Assembly: GCF_019972135.1 (NCBI RefSeq)
Contig: NZ_BPFI01000001.1
Coordinates: 1,595,106-1,659,105, forward strand
From: Sulfurovum sp. TSL1
GTDB taxonomy: Bacteria > Campylobacterota > Campylobacteria > Campylobacterales > Sulfurovaceae
Reading direction: 5' to 3'
DNA: 64,000 bases
Numbering within the stretch: position 1 is the first letter of the stretch; each line of letters opens with the position of its first letter. The notes under the pieces are model-generated. The model was not told the DNA's origin. It worked only from the letters and a program-made list of their open reading frames with translations, and did not search any database. This document shows positions 52,880 to 62,895 of this stretch, piece after piece. A program made the position numbers and the translations under genes.

Positions 52880-55684
52880 ATGTTTGAACCTATAAAAAAA
52901 CTGATCATAAAACAATTGATTGAAGAAATAAGCATCCTTGATGCAACCAATATTGAACTTGTTGGACACAATATAGTTTCATATATTGAATCAAAAAGGT
53001 TGATTCATCATGGTATCAATAAAGACTATATGCCAAGTGGTTATACGGTTGATAGTTTTTCTAATAATTCGGAGATTGTTGTTGAGTACAGTACTGAAAA
53101 AGGATATTTCAAGGATCAATCCCCAAAAGGCACTACTCCAGCAAAATATGAAAAGATTGAAAAGGATATTAATCATGCTATCGCACACAAGCCACCCACT
53201 GGACCTACAAAAATATATTTAATTAGTACGCAAGAGGAACCGCCCTCTTTTCGAGCTAAATTTAATAATACATCAATTTATCAATCTTATGGGTCTAAAA
53301 TAATTATTTATGATGCTCGTGAACTTGCAAAGTTTATATACGAACAATCTGTTGAGAGTTATGAAAATGCAGAATGCTACAAACAATTTTTTCCTACTTT
53401 TGCACAGAATCTTGATAATTACGAATACTATGGAACAGTTCCAGCACAGTGCGAAAAACATATTTCTGAACCAATTATATTACGTACGATAAAAGATCAT
53501 TTTACAGATGGAAATCAGCTATGTGTACTTAATGGAGTTAGTGGTGCAGGGAAAACACAAGCTGTTATTGACTATATCCATGCTGAAAATTCAAATTTTG
53601 AAAATATTCTCTGGATTTCTGCTGATGACTGGAAGCAGGATACTTCACTACATTCTGTTAAAAGAAGCCGAGGTGGGATTCCCATTAATATTGCAGGGTC
53701 ATTCAACACATCGAAAACTCTTCTTATAATTGACAATTTAGATAGGACTATAAATATTACACAACTTCAAGAACTTAACGAAGGTTTTACTAAAGGCAGT
53801 CTCGTACTTATTACATCACAACTATCAGATATAGGTAATAAGTCTTATTTATCAATTCCAATATTGTCTCACGATATTGCAATGCAAATCCTTGGTGAAG
53901 ACTCCTTAAATCCTTCTGAAAGATGTGAAGAGATAGTAAACGCATGTAGTTTTTCTCCTCTTATACTTTCCATAATAAGCAATATCATTAATACAGAAAA
54001 AAACCTTTCTAGAAATGATTTGTATGCAGTAGTGTTATCTGATCCTGATGCTATTACATCGAAAGATGGTTTATCAATTATGAGCAAAATATTAGGAAAG
54101 CTCAACGATAAGATATTAGAAGCACTTAAAAAAATAGCTAACTCAGGTTCATACCAGCACGATTCTAATTTTCTAAATTATTTTATTGGAATTTTACATC
54201 GACAAAATCTTCAAAAACTCTCAATATTACTCCAAACAAATATTCCAGGCATCCTCAAGGTCCATGATCTCATAGCAAAAGCTGTTCAAGACAATTTAAA
54301 CACTAATGATGTCTCTACTTCGATCGCAGAATATATTAATAAAGATAATATAGAAATGTCGCCGAGTGTTCTAAGAGAGATTCATCTTTGCTATACACAA
54401 CTTTGTGAAGAAAATAAACGTCTTGGAGATCGTGAACCTGATTGGATTACTTATGCACTACTTCAAGTTGAAGGAGAAGCTAAAGAAAATATTTACAGAA
54501 ATATCTATAAAAAAGATATATTGAAAGTAGAGAACATTGCATCTCTCTTATGTATTATAGATGCCAAAGAAACTCATGCGTATTCGATTGAAGATAAAGA
54601 TGAACGTTCTTCATATTATGAACAATGTGCGGATGAATATCAAAAAGGAATAGAAACTTTTCAAGACGAAGACTTTAAAGCTGAATTACTTCATCATCGA
54701 GGTAAGGCTTTACGAAGATATAAAAGATTTGATGAAGCTCTTGAGTGTTTTACACAAGTATTGAAGTTAAGACCAAATTGGCATGCCACTTTTGGACAAA
54801 TTGCTCACCTTGGCACTCAATATGGCGTAAAGGAATCAGTCGAAGAATGTGGTGAAGCAGCAATGCGAGATCTAGTGAATTTTATGATTGAAGATTTTTC
54901 AATTGTGCCACTGCGTGTTTCACTGGGTGCTCTTGCACGCTTGCGATCCTACCATAAACTTAAAAATGATGTTGCATCAGATGAAGAGAAGGTCATTGCA
55001 CTTGCAAATGTCATTACGATATCAGCACTTGAAGGACTAGATCAGTTTTACGAAGCATATGTTTCATTTACCTCTATGTTTGGATACCAATATCCTAAAG
55101 TTTGTGTAGAACTCGCAGAAACACTCCCAGAAATGTTCACTATGCCACCAGAAGCGATAGATAAGTATCAGTGGGTTAGTGCATGTGAAGCACTTACAAA
55201 CACTGCAATCGCAGCAAAATTTTCTGGGAAAATGGAATTATTTAACAAAATGTCCCATGCCAGTATCGTCTTTGCAGATAAAATCAGTAATAAAAAGGAA
55301 TTAAATTCATTCGTTGCACGTGCAATAGCGAAAGCCTATATCGAAGCTGAAAAACCACAGTTGGCTATTAATGCCATTGAAAAAGTATCTGAAAAGGATA
55401 TTAACCATTGGTTACTGTATCGAAAAGCTGAAGCACTTTTAAAACTAAAAGATCCTAGCGCACTCGATGTAGCCAATGATGCACTTGAATTAGCACTTGA
55501 AGATGAAAAGGCGAGAAATAATCTGTCATCCTATTATGATTTAAAGCGACAATGCTATGAGAAAGATGCAAAGATTCCAGAAGCTTTAACTGAGGCCAAA
55601 AATGCTGTCGAACACTGCAAAGATGGAAAATATAAATCGACTCTAGAAAGTACTTTAGTACGACTCGCAGGATTATCGACATAA
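52880..55684 (+). CDS. STAND-type P-loop ATPase with N-terminal effector-like domain and TPR sensor
   Basis: A 934-aa protein. Residues about 1-200 form a domain with alternating hydrophobic strands (EIVVEYSTEKGYF about 65-77; TKIYLISTQ; SKIIIYDARELAKF) that resembles a PD-(D/E)XK-like or related fold, not confirmed. Walker A GVSGAGKT at 219-226 and Walker B LLIIDNLD at 281-288 mark an NTPase, with a NACHT/AP-ATPase-like helical region after it. Residues about 590-930 contain TPRs (LLHHRGKALRRYKRFDEALE). This layout (N-terminal effector, STAND ATPase, C-terminal repeat sensor) is that of Avs-type antiphage proteins. First gene of the island. The phage target is unknown. Confidence 0.7.
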   Translation: MFEPIKKLIIKQLIEEISILDATNIELVGHNIVSYIESKRLIHHGINKDYMPSGYTVDSFSNNSEIVVEYSTEKGYFKDQSPKGTTPAKYEKIEKDINHAIAHKPPTGPTKIYLISTQEEPPSFRAKFNNTSIYQSYGSKIIIYDARELAKFIYEQSVESYENAECYKQFFPTFAQNLDNYEYYGTVPAQCEKHISEPIILRTIKDHFTDGNQLCVLNGVSGAGKTQAVIDYIHAENSNFENILWISADDWKQDTSLHSVKRSRGGIPINIAGSFNTSKTLLIIDNLDRTINITQLQELNEGFTKGSLVLITSQLSDIGNKSYLSIPILSHDIAMQILGEDSLNPSERCEEIVNACSFSPLILSIISNIINTEKNLSRNDLYAVVLSDPDAITSKDGLSIMSKILGKLNDKILEALKKIANSGSYQHDSNFLNYFIGILHRQNLQKLSILLQTNIPGILKVHDLIAKAVQDNLNTNDVSTSIAEYINKDNIEMSPSVLREIHLCYTQLCEENKRLGDREPDWITYALLQVEGEAKENIYRNIYKKDILKVENIASLLCIIDAKETHAYSIEDKDERSSYYEQCADEYQKGIETFQDEDFKAELLHHRGKALRRYKRFDEALECFTQVLKLRPNWHATFGQIAHLGTQYGVKESVEECGEAAMRDLVNFMIEDFSIVPLRVSLGALARLRSYHKLKNDVASDEEKVIALANVITISALEGLDQFYEAYVSFTSMFGYQYPKVCVELAETLPEMFTMPPEAIDKYQWVSACEALTNTAIAAKFSGKMELFNKMSHASIVFADKISNKKELNSFVARAIAKAYIEAEKPQLAINAIEKVSEKDINHWLLYRKAEALLKLKDPSALDVANDALELALEDEKARNNLSSYYDLKRQCYEKDAKIPEALTEAKNAVEHCKDGKYKSTLESTLVRLAGLST

Positions 55685-55772
55685 TGAAATATATCATGGC
55701 ATAAAAAAATCAGAGGCAACAAGTATATTCATTTTATGTATAATAAACGTACAATAAAATAAAAGGATGAAA

Positions 55773-56012
55773 ATGGAATCTTGGAAATGTAATAAATGCA
55801 GTGCTGACTTATCAACGCAGAGTTATAAAGAATGGGGAGGAGTAAATGATACTTATGTATTGATATACAGTTGTGATACATGTGATGAAAAAGGCTATAC
55901 AGTGACAAAAAACACTAGAGACATCAAAGGTGCAACAGTAATAAAAACCTTTGATAAAGAGGTTCACCCAGAAGAAGAAATTCAAAAAACTATTAATGAG
56001 CTAAATATATAA
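55773..56012 (+). CDS. Small zinc-ribbon protein
   Basis: 79 aa from the ATG at 55773, which has AAGGA five bases before it; an ATG at 55767 overlaps that site. Four cysteines in two CxxC pairs (CNKC about 6-9; CDTC about 34-37) make a zinc ribbon, followed by an acidic helix. It follows the STAND ATPase by 88 bp on the same strand and could be an accessory, but nothing proves this. The 153-bp gap after it shows no feature. Confidence 0.65.
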   Translation: MESWKCNKCSADLSTQSYKEWGGVNDTYVLIYSCDTCDEKGYTVTKNTRDIKGATVIKTFDKEVHPEEEIQKTINELNI

Positions 56013-56165
56013 TAAGTCAGTGGAAACCAATGAAAAGCCCACCACCTACAAAACTCTATAATTATTGAAAATAAATGATTTTTAAACTATTATTTTCAAT
56101 AATATTACTGAACTATGATAGATTTTGAAATAAATAAAAGTCATCAAATATTGTTTTTAAACCTT

Positions 56166-57659
56166 TCATCTTTGCTCTTTTTTATTAACTTCTTTCAATT
56201 TTTCTAAAATCTTTACCATCGCCAGTGTATCAAGCTTGCAGTATGCCAAAAGTGCCTGTCTCTTCTTCTCTTTTTCTGCCGCATCAAGCTTCGAAAGATT
56301 AGCAAATGCCTGCATGGCTTCTCCTCCGTTTTTTACTCCATCAAGTGCTTTATATGCCTGCTCCATTTCTGGCACGAGTGCAGGTAGTACGTACTTTATA
56401 GAATAGCTTCCCTTCATACTTGGTGTAACATAGTACTTTTGTTGAAATGGGATCATGAGGTCTATGATGTTCTCGTGTACCACTAACAAATGTGGACTTA
56501 ACGTTTCATACTCTTGTGCCAATTTGCGTATAACACCTTTTTCAAAGCTCATATTGTAAGCCAGTACTGTTGCATCTACGGGTATATCTTCACAAAGTTT
56601 AAGAGCGAGTAACATTCTTGGGTCACTGCCATCTCCTGCCAGAAACTCACAGTGTTCAAGTCTGCCATTTTCATGCTCTATATGCAACGAATACTGAAAA
56701 GGTATCTGCATAAAGGGACTGATACCTCTCCATTGGGGTATCGCCTGCTGAAAGGTCTCAAAGTCCAAATGGTAGATGGGGTAGCTAAGACGACTTAAAA
56801 ATGCCGCTATAGCTTCCTGATCTATGTGCATTTCTCCTGACTTGTAGTCTCTAACCGCCTGTGCTTGTTTGGCTGTCATGTCAAAATCATCGGGCATATC
56901 ATTGATATCTACGATACCTTGTTCGTAGAGTTCAACCTGTTTTTTACTTCCAAGGTTAAAGATATTAAAAATGGAGTAATCAGGGATACCCCTTTGTACT
57001 TTCCAGCAGTACTCCATCGCATCGCACACATAAGGGTTTTTACACTGTTTACCTATATCTATGTCAGGTTCATTGTATTGGTCTAACAGATAGGCAAATA
57101 TCTCTTCTATATTTTCATCTACACTACCTTGCATTTGATAGACCGTATCATTAAGTGCTTCTATGGTGAATAGCCCATCTAGATCGAGTTCATCACCCCT
57201 GACGTAATCACTGTTTATATGCATAAGATAGGTATGATTGACCGTATATCCAAGCTTTTGAAGTACATAGACCTGAAAAGCAACATCATGATAGTAAATA
57301 TCTTTCATCTCTGTAGAACTTTTCACCTCATAAAGCTCCAGTCCATCCTCTGTAACACAAAGTATATCTACCATAACCAAAAGCCCATCAGCTATAAACG
57401 TAGCTTCAAAGATGGTCTCTACCCCCTCTTCTATCCATTGTCTGGTCAAAGCTGCCATAGCTTCAAAGTTGGTATCATACTGTACTTTACAACCGTTTGG
57501 AAATAAGCCATGAGCCACTTCACCTACTTCACTACCCGTTTCTAAAATTGCCTGTACCGATGTATCTGGAAGTGTCAACACCTCTGGCTTGTATTTTTTG
57601 AGCCAAAGGGATTTTGGGCATTGGACAGCACGAGTGTATAGGGATTTGGAGAGGGTCAT
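56166..57659 (-). CDS. DUF2779 protein: Cas4-like Fe-S nuclease fused to DnaQ-like exonuclease
   Basis: A 497-aa predicted nuclease. N-terminal half: Cas4-like, with the four Cys of an Fe-S cluster (C14, then C206, C212, C218) and the PD-(D/E)XK residues D98 and E111-V-K113. C-terminal half: a DEDD exonuclease fold with DFE (299-301), YN...E (368-373) and Y473-x3-D477. It begins 14 bp downstream of the helicase gene on the same strand, so it probably belongs to the HamAB-like operon. Annotated elsewhere only as DUF2779/RecB-family nuclease. A role in trimming phage DNA unwound by the helicase is inference. Confidence 0.75.
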   Translation of the reverse strand: MTLSKSLYTRAVQCPKSLWLKKYKPEVLTLPDTSVQAILETGSEVGEVAHGLFPNGCKVQYDTNFEAMAALTRQWIEEGVETIFEATFIADGLLVMVDILCVTEDGLELYEVKSSTEMKDIYYHDVAFQVYVLQKLGYTVNHTYLMHINSDYVRGDELDLDGLFTIEALNDTVYQMQGSVDENIEEIFAYLLDQYNEPDIDIGKQCKNPYVCDAMEYCWKVQRGIPDYSIFNIFNLGSKKQVELYEQGIVDINDMPDDFDMTAKQAQAVRDYKSGEMHIDQEAIAAFLSRLSYPIYHLDFETFQQAIPQWRGISPFMQIPFQYSLHIEHENGRLEHCEFLAGDGSDPRMLLALKLCEDIPVDATVLAYNMSFEKGVIRKLAQEYETLSPHLLVVHENIIDLMIPFQQKYYVTPSMKGSYSIKYVLPALVPEMEQAYKALDGVKNGGEAMQAFANLSKLDAAEKEKKRQALLAYCKLDTLAMVKILEKLKEVNKKEQR

Positions 57660-57672
57660 GGAAAATATCCTT

Positions 57673-60600
57673 TTAATTTAATCCTTCTAAAACAGACCAC
57701 ACCTTATAATAGACTTTACCTTTTTCATTTCCCATTGTTCTCTTCCATACTTCCTGACCATTGGCTTTTAACATTTCTCTAACATTTACAACGGCATCAC
57801 TATTAATATTTACTAACTCTTTTGATAATTCATTTGAAGCAATTCTTGGTACACCTAAAAGTCTTAACATCATCGCATCATCAGTATTTACACCATAATA
57901 GACTCTTGCAGGAAGATTACTTAACTTTTGGAACTCTTCGTCTTCTACTTCACCTACAGTTGATGAAAGCAGTGCCGATAAGCCCCACGATGCAGTTTGA
58001 GTTATTCTACCATATAAACTTTGACCACATTTTGTAATTGCATCATCCATACTTATATTTTCAGTTTTAAAATAATCTTCTGCAATATTTTCTATACTTT
58101 TCCCATTTACCCAATCTTTAATTACCAATGATATTGTATTTCCATCTTGAGAATTTGTTTTCCTGACTATATCATCAAAATTATCCCGCAATTCAGGTAT
58201 TTTCAATAGTACACCTATCATTTTTTGTAACTCAATAGATGAATGGCCAAATAACTCTTGATTCCAACTATCTTTATTTATATTTTCTATCCCTGCATTT
58301 TGTAAAAGAGTATTGACACTTTGCAAAGAAAATCCAGTTGAATCAACTAAGTTTATTGGTTGCCCAGGTTTTTGCATATATGTTACATAATTGGCAACAC
58401 CTCTAATAAATTTATTTGACCAATCCCTATTTTTCTGTCTCAGTTTTTCAAATCCGAAAGTTCCCCTAAGCACCTGTTCAATTTCAGTAATAAAATTTTC
58501 AGATTCTCCCATTTGCTTATAAGTATGTGTAAGATATTGAACGAAAGCAGACCAAGTAGGTTGTTGATATACGATTTTACCTAAATCTTCAATATTCATT
58601 CTATTTGTACTTTGCATTGCCTCAGTAACCATTTCAATTAATGATGAGTTTAAAGCACCAGTTTGATTATTGATAAATGTTTTTAGCTTTTCTATTTCTG
58701 TATCATTTTTAGCTACTAGCGAAATAATACCTACGCTATCTTGACCTACTCTTCCAGCGCGACCTGCTATATTCCAAAAATCTTCGGGAGGCATTGCTAT
58801 TGGCGGAGCAGATGGAGAATAGTATTGATGAGAAGCCATAACAACTGCACCAACAGGAAAGTTCATCCCTTGAGCTATTGTTGTTGTAGCTACAAGTACA
58901 TTTATTTCTCCCTCTTCAAACAACCACTCCATCAAAGTGCGCACTTCATCTGAAAGCCCTGCATGGTGAACACCAATTTTATAATTCAAGAGATCTATAA
59001 GTTGAAAGGTTGCACCAAATTCATACGCTAAAAACTTTTGCACATATTGAATATTTTCACTTGGTGGAACTTGGCTACTTTTACTTTTAATTTCATTAGC
59101 TAATGACCATGTCCAATCAATTCGTCCATGTATCGCAATGACAGAATCTCTCTGTTTTAATTGATTTACGACCATAGTAGCTAATTTTGCGTTATTATTT
59201 ACTTGCCTAAAAGTATATGTATCATTATTTCCAAGCATCAAAATATTGTCATCAATTGAAATACTTGGTTTACTTGTATGTACTGATTTAAATTTTAAAT
59301 TGAAATTACAACCCGATGTACACCTACTATCACTTTTTTCGGCATACACAATCCCTATGGCTCTGTCATTTGGTTGCCAATCTAATGACATACTAATATC
59401 ATCTGAATTAACACCACCAAGCCAAGTCGCAATCTCTTTTGCATTTTCAATAAATGGCGTCAAGAGTAAAAACTGTGCATGTTCACACTCTTTATTGATA
59501 TTTGCTAACAATAACTCTAGTTTTAGTCCTCTATTAGCATTTTGAAGATTATGTGCTTCATCAACCACGACAAGAGTTAAAGGTCTTTCAATTTTCTTTT
59601 CCCAATTCTGTCGAAGCATCAAGTCTAACTTTTCAGGTGTAGTCACAAGAACTTTGAACTGGCTATCTTTATCCCTATTTTGTAATATACTCATCTCAAA
59701 GCCATCTACTTCAAGAGCAGGACTTACTTGTTCTACAGAAATACCTAACGGCTCAAAATCATTTCTGATTCTTCTGGTGATTTGATTAACCAATGCTCTT
59801 GTAGGTGCTAAATATGCAACCCACCCATTTTCATGATCAAATTGATTAAGAGCCTGTAATATTCTAAATTGTGAAATCATCGTTTTACCACTCGATGTAG
59901 GTAAACTAACTACGACTGCTCGTCTACTTGAACCAAGTAACCCTTCTTCTGCCAAAGTTAATCTTTGAGGAGGTAAAACATCGAATAATGCTTTATCGCC
60001 ACGCCCCTGATCAACAAGTGTTTGAACAAATTTAGTAACTCTTGAGTTTACTGCTCTTGTAACTGTCCAAATAGAATTTTCAACTAAGTTCTTTGATGTA
60101 GCTTCAAGCAGTCTGACAATAGGCTCTAGTTCAAGCATTTGTACATGCTTACAAATATCTATGACTTTATCAAAATGGGAATCCAATATTTGTTGAACTT
60201 GGAAGTTACCATTTACTTTTCCATCTGTAATATAAAGGGCCATCTTCTCTGCTGCAGATGCAAGATGATATAAAATTATTAATTCATAACCATCTTTTTT
60301 CTTTTTTGACTCTTCTATAAAGTTTTTTTCATACTCTTTTTGTGCCTGCTTTAAATTGGATATACGTTCTAAAACAATATCTCTATCATTCCATCCTTTT
60401 TTACGAATGAGCCGTAACCAAACATCCATAATAGTAACAAAGGTTCTTTCTTTCCAATTTGCACTTTCTAATAATGATGTATCCCATTCTCTTTCTTTTA
60501 ATAGCATAGATACACTAGTCGTCAAATCACCTAAAACACCAAAACAACTATATTTTAATTGAAGTTGTAAATTTTGTGATACGCAATCAGTTTCAGGCAA

Positions 60601-60837
60601 AATCCTACTCAATCTAAATAATTCTGATGCAAGTTTTTTAATTTCATCTCTCTCAACAGGAGAAGACAATAAATCAAACAATGCAAATTCTAAAATATCG
60701 ATAACTCTTCTAACCAAATCATAGTCTATATCAATAGATTCATTGTTTAACTCATAATTTAGTATGTAATTATTTACAAGAGTATTAGCTTTTTTCCTTT
60801 CTTCTGCAATCCCTTCTAGTAACCAACCATTTATCAT
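57673..60837 (-). CDS. hamB: Hachiman-like helicase (HamB type)
   Basis: A 1054-aa superfamily-2 helicase. N-terminal helical region (about 1-290), then Walker A PTSSGKT (313-319), TTPEKLD, DEAH (426-429), LLTPF, VATTTIAQGMNFP and the Ski2/HamB-like motif VI NIAGRAGRVGQ, and a helical C-terminal domain. It overlaps its nuclease partner by 4 bases (ATGA), an obligate-pair arrangement as in Hachiman (HamA-HamB) and AbpA-AbpB antiphage systems. Helicase identity is sure; the system name rests on the partner and layout. Confidence 0.72.
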   Translation of the reverse strand: MINGWLLEGIAEERKKANTLVNNYILNYELNNESIDIDYDLVRRVIDILEFALFDLLSSPVERDEIKKLASELFRLSRILPETDCVSQNLQLQLKYSCFGVLGDLTTSVSMLLKEREWDTSLLESANWKERTFVTIMDVWLRLIRKKGWNDRDIVLERISNLKQAQKEYEKNFIEESKKKKDGYELIILYHLASAAEKMALYITDGKVNGNFQVQQILDSHFDKVIDICKHVQMLELEPIVRLLEATSKNLVENSIWTVTRAVNSRVTKFVQTLVDQGRGDKALFDVLPPQRLTLAEEGLLGSSRRAVVVSLPTSSGKTMISQFRILQALNQFDHENGWVAYLAPTRALVNQITRRIRNDFEPLGISVEQVSPALEVDGFEMSILQNRDKDSQFKVLVTTPEKLDLMLRQNWEKKIERPLTLVVVDEAHNLQNANRGLKLELLLANINKECEHAQFLLLTPFIENAKEIATWLGGVNSDDISMSLDWQPNDRAIGIVYAEKSDSRCTSGCNFNLKFKSVHTSKPSISIDDNILMLGNNDTYTFRQVNNNAKLATMVVNQLKQRDSVIAIHGRIDWTWSLANEIKSKSSQVPPSENIQYVQKFLAYEFGATFQLIDLLNYKIGVHHAGLSDEVRTLMEWLFEEGEINVLVATTTIAQGMNFPVGAVVMASHQYYSPSAPPIAMPPEDFWNIAGRAGRVGQDSVGIISLVAKNDTEIEKLKTFINNQTGALNSSLIEMVTEAMQSTNRMNIEDLGKIVYQQPTWSAFVQYLTHTYKQMGESENFITEIEQVLRGTFGFEKLRQKNRDWSNKFIRGVANYVTYMQKPGQPINLVDSTGFSLQSVNTLLQNAGIENINKDSWNQELFGHSSIELQKMIGVLLKIPELRDNFDDIVRKTNSQDGNTISLVIKDWVNGKSIENIAEDYFKTENISMDDAITKCGQSLYGRITQTASWGLSALLSSTVGEVEDEEFQKLSNLPARVYYGVNTDDAMMLRLLGVPRIASNELSKELVNINSDAVVNVREMLKANGQEVWKRTMGNEKGKVYYKVWSVLEGLN

Positions 60838-61619
60838 TGATTACCTCCTACAGCTCTACTCACAAACTCTTCTGCAGTATGAGGTAAATAATATGCAAGT
60901 AATAATGCATGTGTCTCTGTATTTACAAAAGTATCACCTAAAGCTACTCCTCTGTTCTCTAAATCATCTTGATTGGCCTGAAGATTAGGTCTTATTAATA
61001 TTCCAACTAAAAACATACCTTGATTATCATGATTAAACAGGTTTTGCATAGCTTCGTTAAAACTAGTTTCATATATCGTATCTTTACATCTATGAAATAA
61101 CCATTTTACTAAGGTAAGAAGCCTAGTTAAATTCGTTCCGATTGTTTCTAACTGACTTATCATTCCTCCCCGACCATATAAGACATTAGGTGGACATCTT
61201 TCTTCTACTGATGTTTTAACTTCTCCAAACAATAACTTTTGCTGGCCATTATCATTAATTAGCCCAACAATATCAGCACCTGGTAAACTCGCATTTTCAT
61301 TTCTTAAATCTCTTGCTTGATTCCAGGGAAATTCTACATTATATTCATCTTCAAGAACTGCTTCTGCAAATGATTCACCCACTGCCCAGTCTCTTTCTTC
61401 TTGATGTTCCGCATTTAGAAGTTCATCGAGGGCAGCTACTTGAAATCCATCAGCTACCAAAAGTCTTAAATGATTTTCAACGGTTTCTCTAGCTTCTTCA
61501 TCATTAAGATGAGAACGAACATTATTCTCCATAAAAGTTTGATAATTTTGATTGTCCTGAACACTAAATCCATACCACGTAACATTGTTATGTATATTAT
61601 TGTATTCTTGAACTAACAT
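60834..61619 (-). CDS. hamA: Hachiman-like effector nuclease (HamA / DUF1837 type)
   Basis: A 261-aa protein with a PD-(D/E)XK nuclease core: E82 in GESFAE, D116 in LPGADIVGL and E133-V-K135 in LFGEVKTS. HamA proteins are DUF1837 nucleases of about this size that degrade DNA once HamB senses damaged or unwound phage DNA. The start ATG is at 61619 and the end overlaps hamB. First gene of a three-gene operon with hamB and the DUF2779 nuclease. Membership in DUF1837 is by architecture and size rather than a database match. Confidence 0.65.
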   Translation of the reverse strand: MLVQEYNNIHNNVTWYGFSVQDNQNYQTFMENNVRSHLNDEEARETVENHLRLLVADGFQVAALDELLNAEHQEERDWAVGESFAEAVLEDEYNVEFPWNQARDLRNENASLPGADIVGLINDNGQQKLLFGEVKTSVEERCPPNVLYGRGGMISQLETIGTNLTRLLTLVKWLFHRCKDTIYETSFNEAMQNLFNHDNQGMFLVGILIRPNLQANQDDLENRGVALGDTFVNTETHALLLAYYLPHTAEEFVSRAVGGNQ

Positions 61620-61739
61620 TTAACCCTACTTTTTAGTGTTATAAATTATAACTTATCTTACCTATAGTTCTGCATATTGTGATCACAATCTCACAACATC
61701 TCAAACATATCCTTTTACTTGTAATAAGTTTAACTTTAC

Positions 61740-62870
61740 TCACCCTATATCAGCAAGCTCTAAAAGCTCTATTGCTTTTTTATAAGTCGGCAAACCTTCA
61801 CTTAAAGGATTAAGTTTTTTTGCTTGCGCCTCTGCCCAATTAATCCAATCTGATAATTCTAATGGATAGTTACCATCCTTATACTGTTCTTTAGCCAAAC
61901 TGTTAACTTCTTCGATATAAGCTTTAAGTTCCCTACTTTGTATGAAATCTCTACTCTGACTCATAAGGTCATCAAGCATCTGCTTTTCATACTTTTCACA
62001 TGCTTCATTGTATTTTTGTAATTGTTTCTGCTTTGCTCTTTCCGCTGCTTCAGCTTCCAGACGCTGTTCTCTTTCCTTTTCGACCTGTGCATGTTCAAAT
62101 ATCGTAGCTACGAACTCACCAAGTTTCTCTTCTACTTTACTTGTTTTACCATCAGTCCATACTTTACGTAGTGAACATCCCCAGCAATAATTATCTATGA
62201 CCAAAGATAGTTTTTCAGTCGGAGTATATTCACGAGTATAGTATTCATAATCACCCCAACCTTTTGTCAAAGTTTTAGAAGTTAGCTTTGACTTTTCTTC
62301 AATCTTTATCCTAATACGTTGTTTATCTATTATAACCTCAGTAGTTCTACTTTCTTTAAAAGGTTGATATATTTCTATACTATTCTTTTCAAACCACTTA
62401 CATAAAGCATCAATTATAAGAAGTGCCCTTCGTTCGTTAACTTTAGATACCCGGAGATCAAAGCCTTCTTTCCAAGGCCTTTTCATACCATATTCATCAG
62501 TTTGACTTCTTTTTAAGCCATTGCGTGTTTTTATCGTAAGTGGATGTAGTTTTGTCAAGGTTTTCTTGACACTAATACTGTAAGTTTCCTTTTTGTCAAT
62601 CTTTTCATAGATTATAGGTTGAGTCTCTTTATTAAAATTAAACTTTTTTATTTTGAGTTTACATTTTTCATAAACCGGTAGAGGTGGCACTACAATTGTT
62701 TTACCAAATGCGACTTTAGACCAATGCCCTACTTTAGGCAAAGGAATTAAAAAAGTATCACATAGCTTCTTCATCTCATAAGTAGTTAGATTATATATGG
62801 GAGCAAGTTTTGTTAAAGGGGTTTTCCATACTTCTCGATAGAGTTGTTCTCGACTGATGAACCTATTCAT
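61740..62870 (-). CDS. Unrecognised coiled-coil protein with N-terminal HTH-like motif
   Basis: A 376-aa protein I do not assign to a function. Residues about 1-55 (SREQLYREVWKTPLTKLAPI ... IPLPKVGHWSKVAFGK) match a widespread hypothetical family whose first part looks like a helix-turn-helix and a zinc-free tail. A coiled coil (about 265-310, EREQRLEAEAAERAKQK) follows. It lies between the type I restriction gene and the HamAB-like operon, 120 bp upstream of hamA, so it may be an accessory or regulator of either. Confidence 0.6.
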   Translation of the reverse strand: MNRFISREQLYREVWKTPLTKLAPIYNLTTYEMKKLCDTFLIPLPKVGHWSKVAFGKTIVVPPLPVYEKCKLKIKKFNFNKETQPIIYEKIDKKETYSISVKKTLTKLHPLTIKTRNGLKRSQTDEYGMKRPWKEGFDLRVSKVNERRALLIIDALCKWFEKNSIEIYQPFKESRTTEVIIDKQRIRIKIEEKSKLTSKTLTKGWGDYEYYTREYTPTEKLSLVIDNYCWGCSLRKVWTDGKTSKVEEKLGEFVATIFEHAQVEKEREQRLEAEAAERAKQKQLQKYNEACEKYEKQMLDDLMSQSRDFIQSRELKAYIEEVNSLAKEQYKDGNYPLELSDWINWAEAQAKKLNPLSEGLPTYKKAIELLELADIG

Positions 62871-62895
62871 ACGTTAACTTTTTATCTAAAGTATT

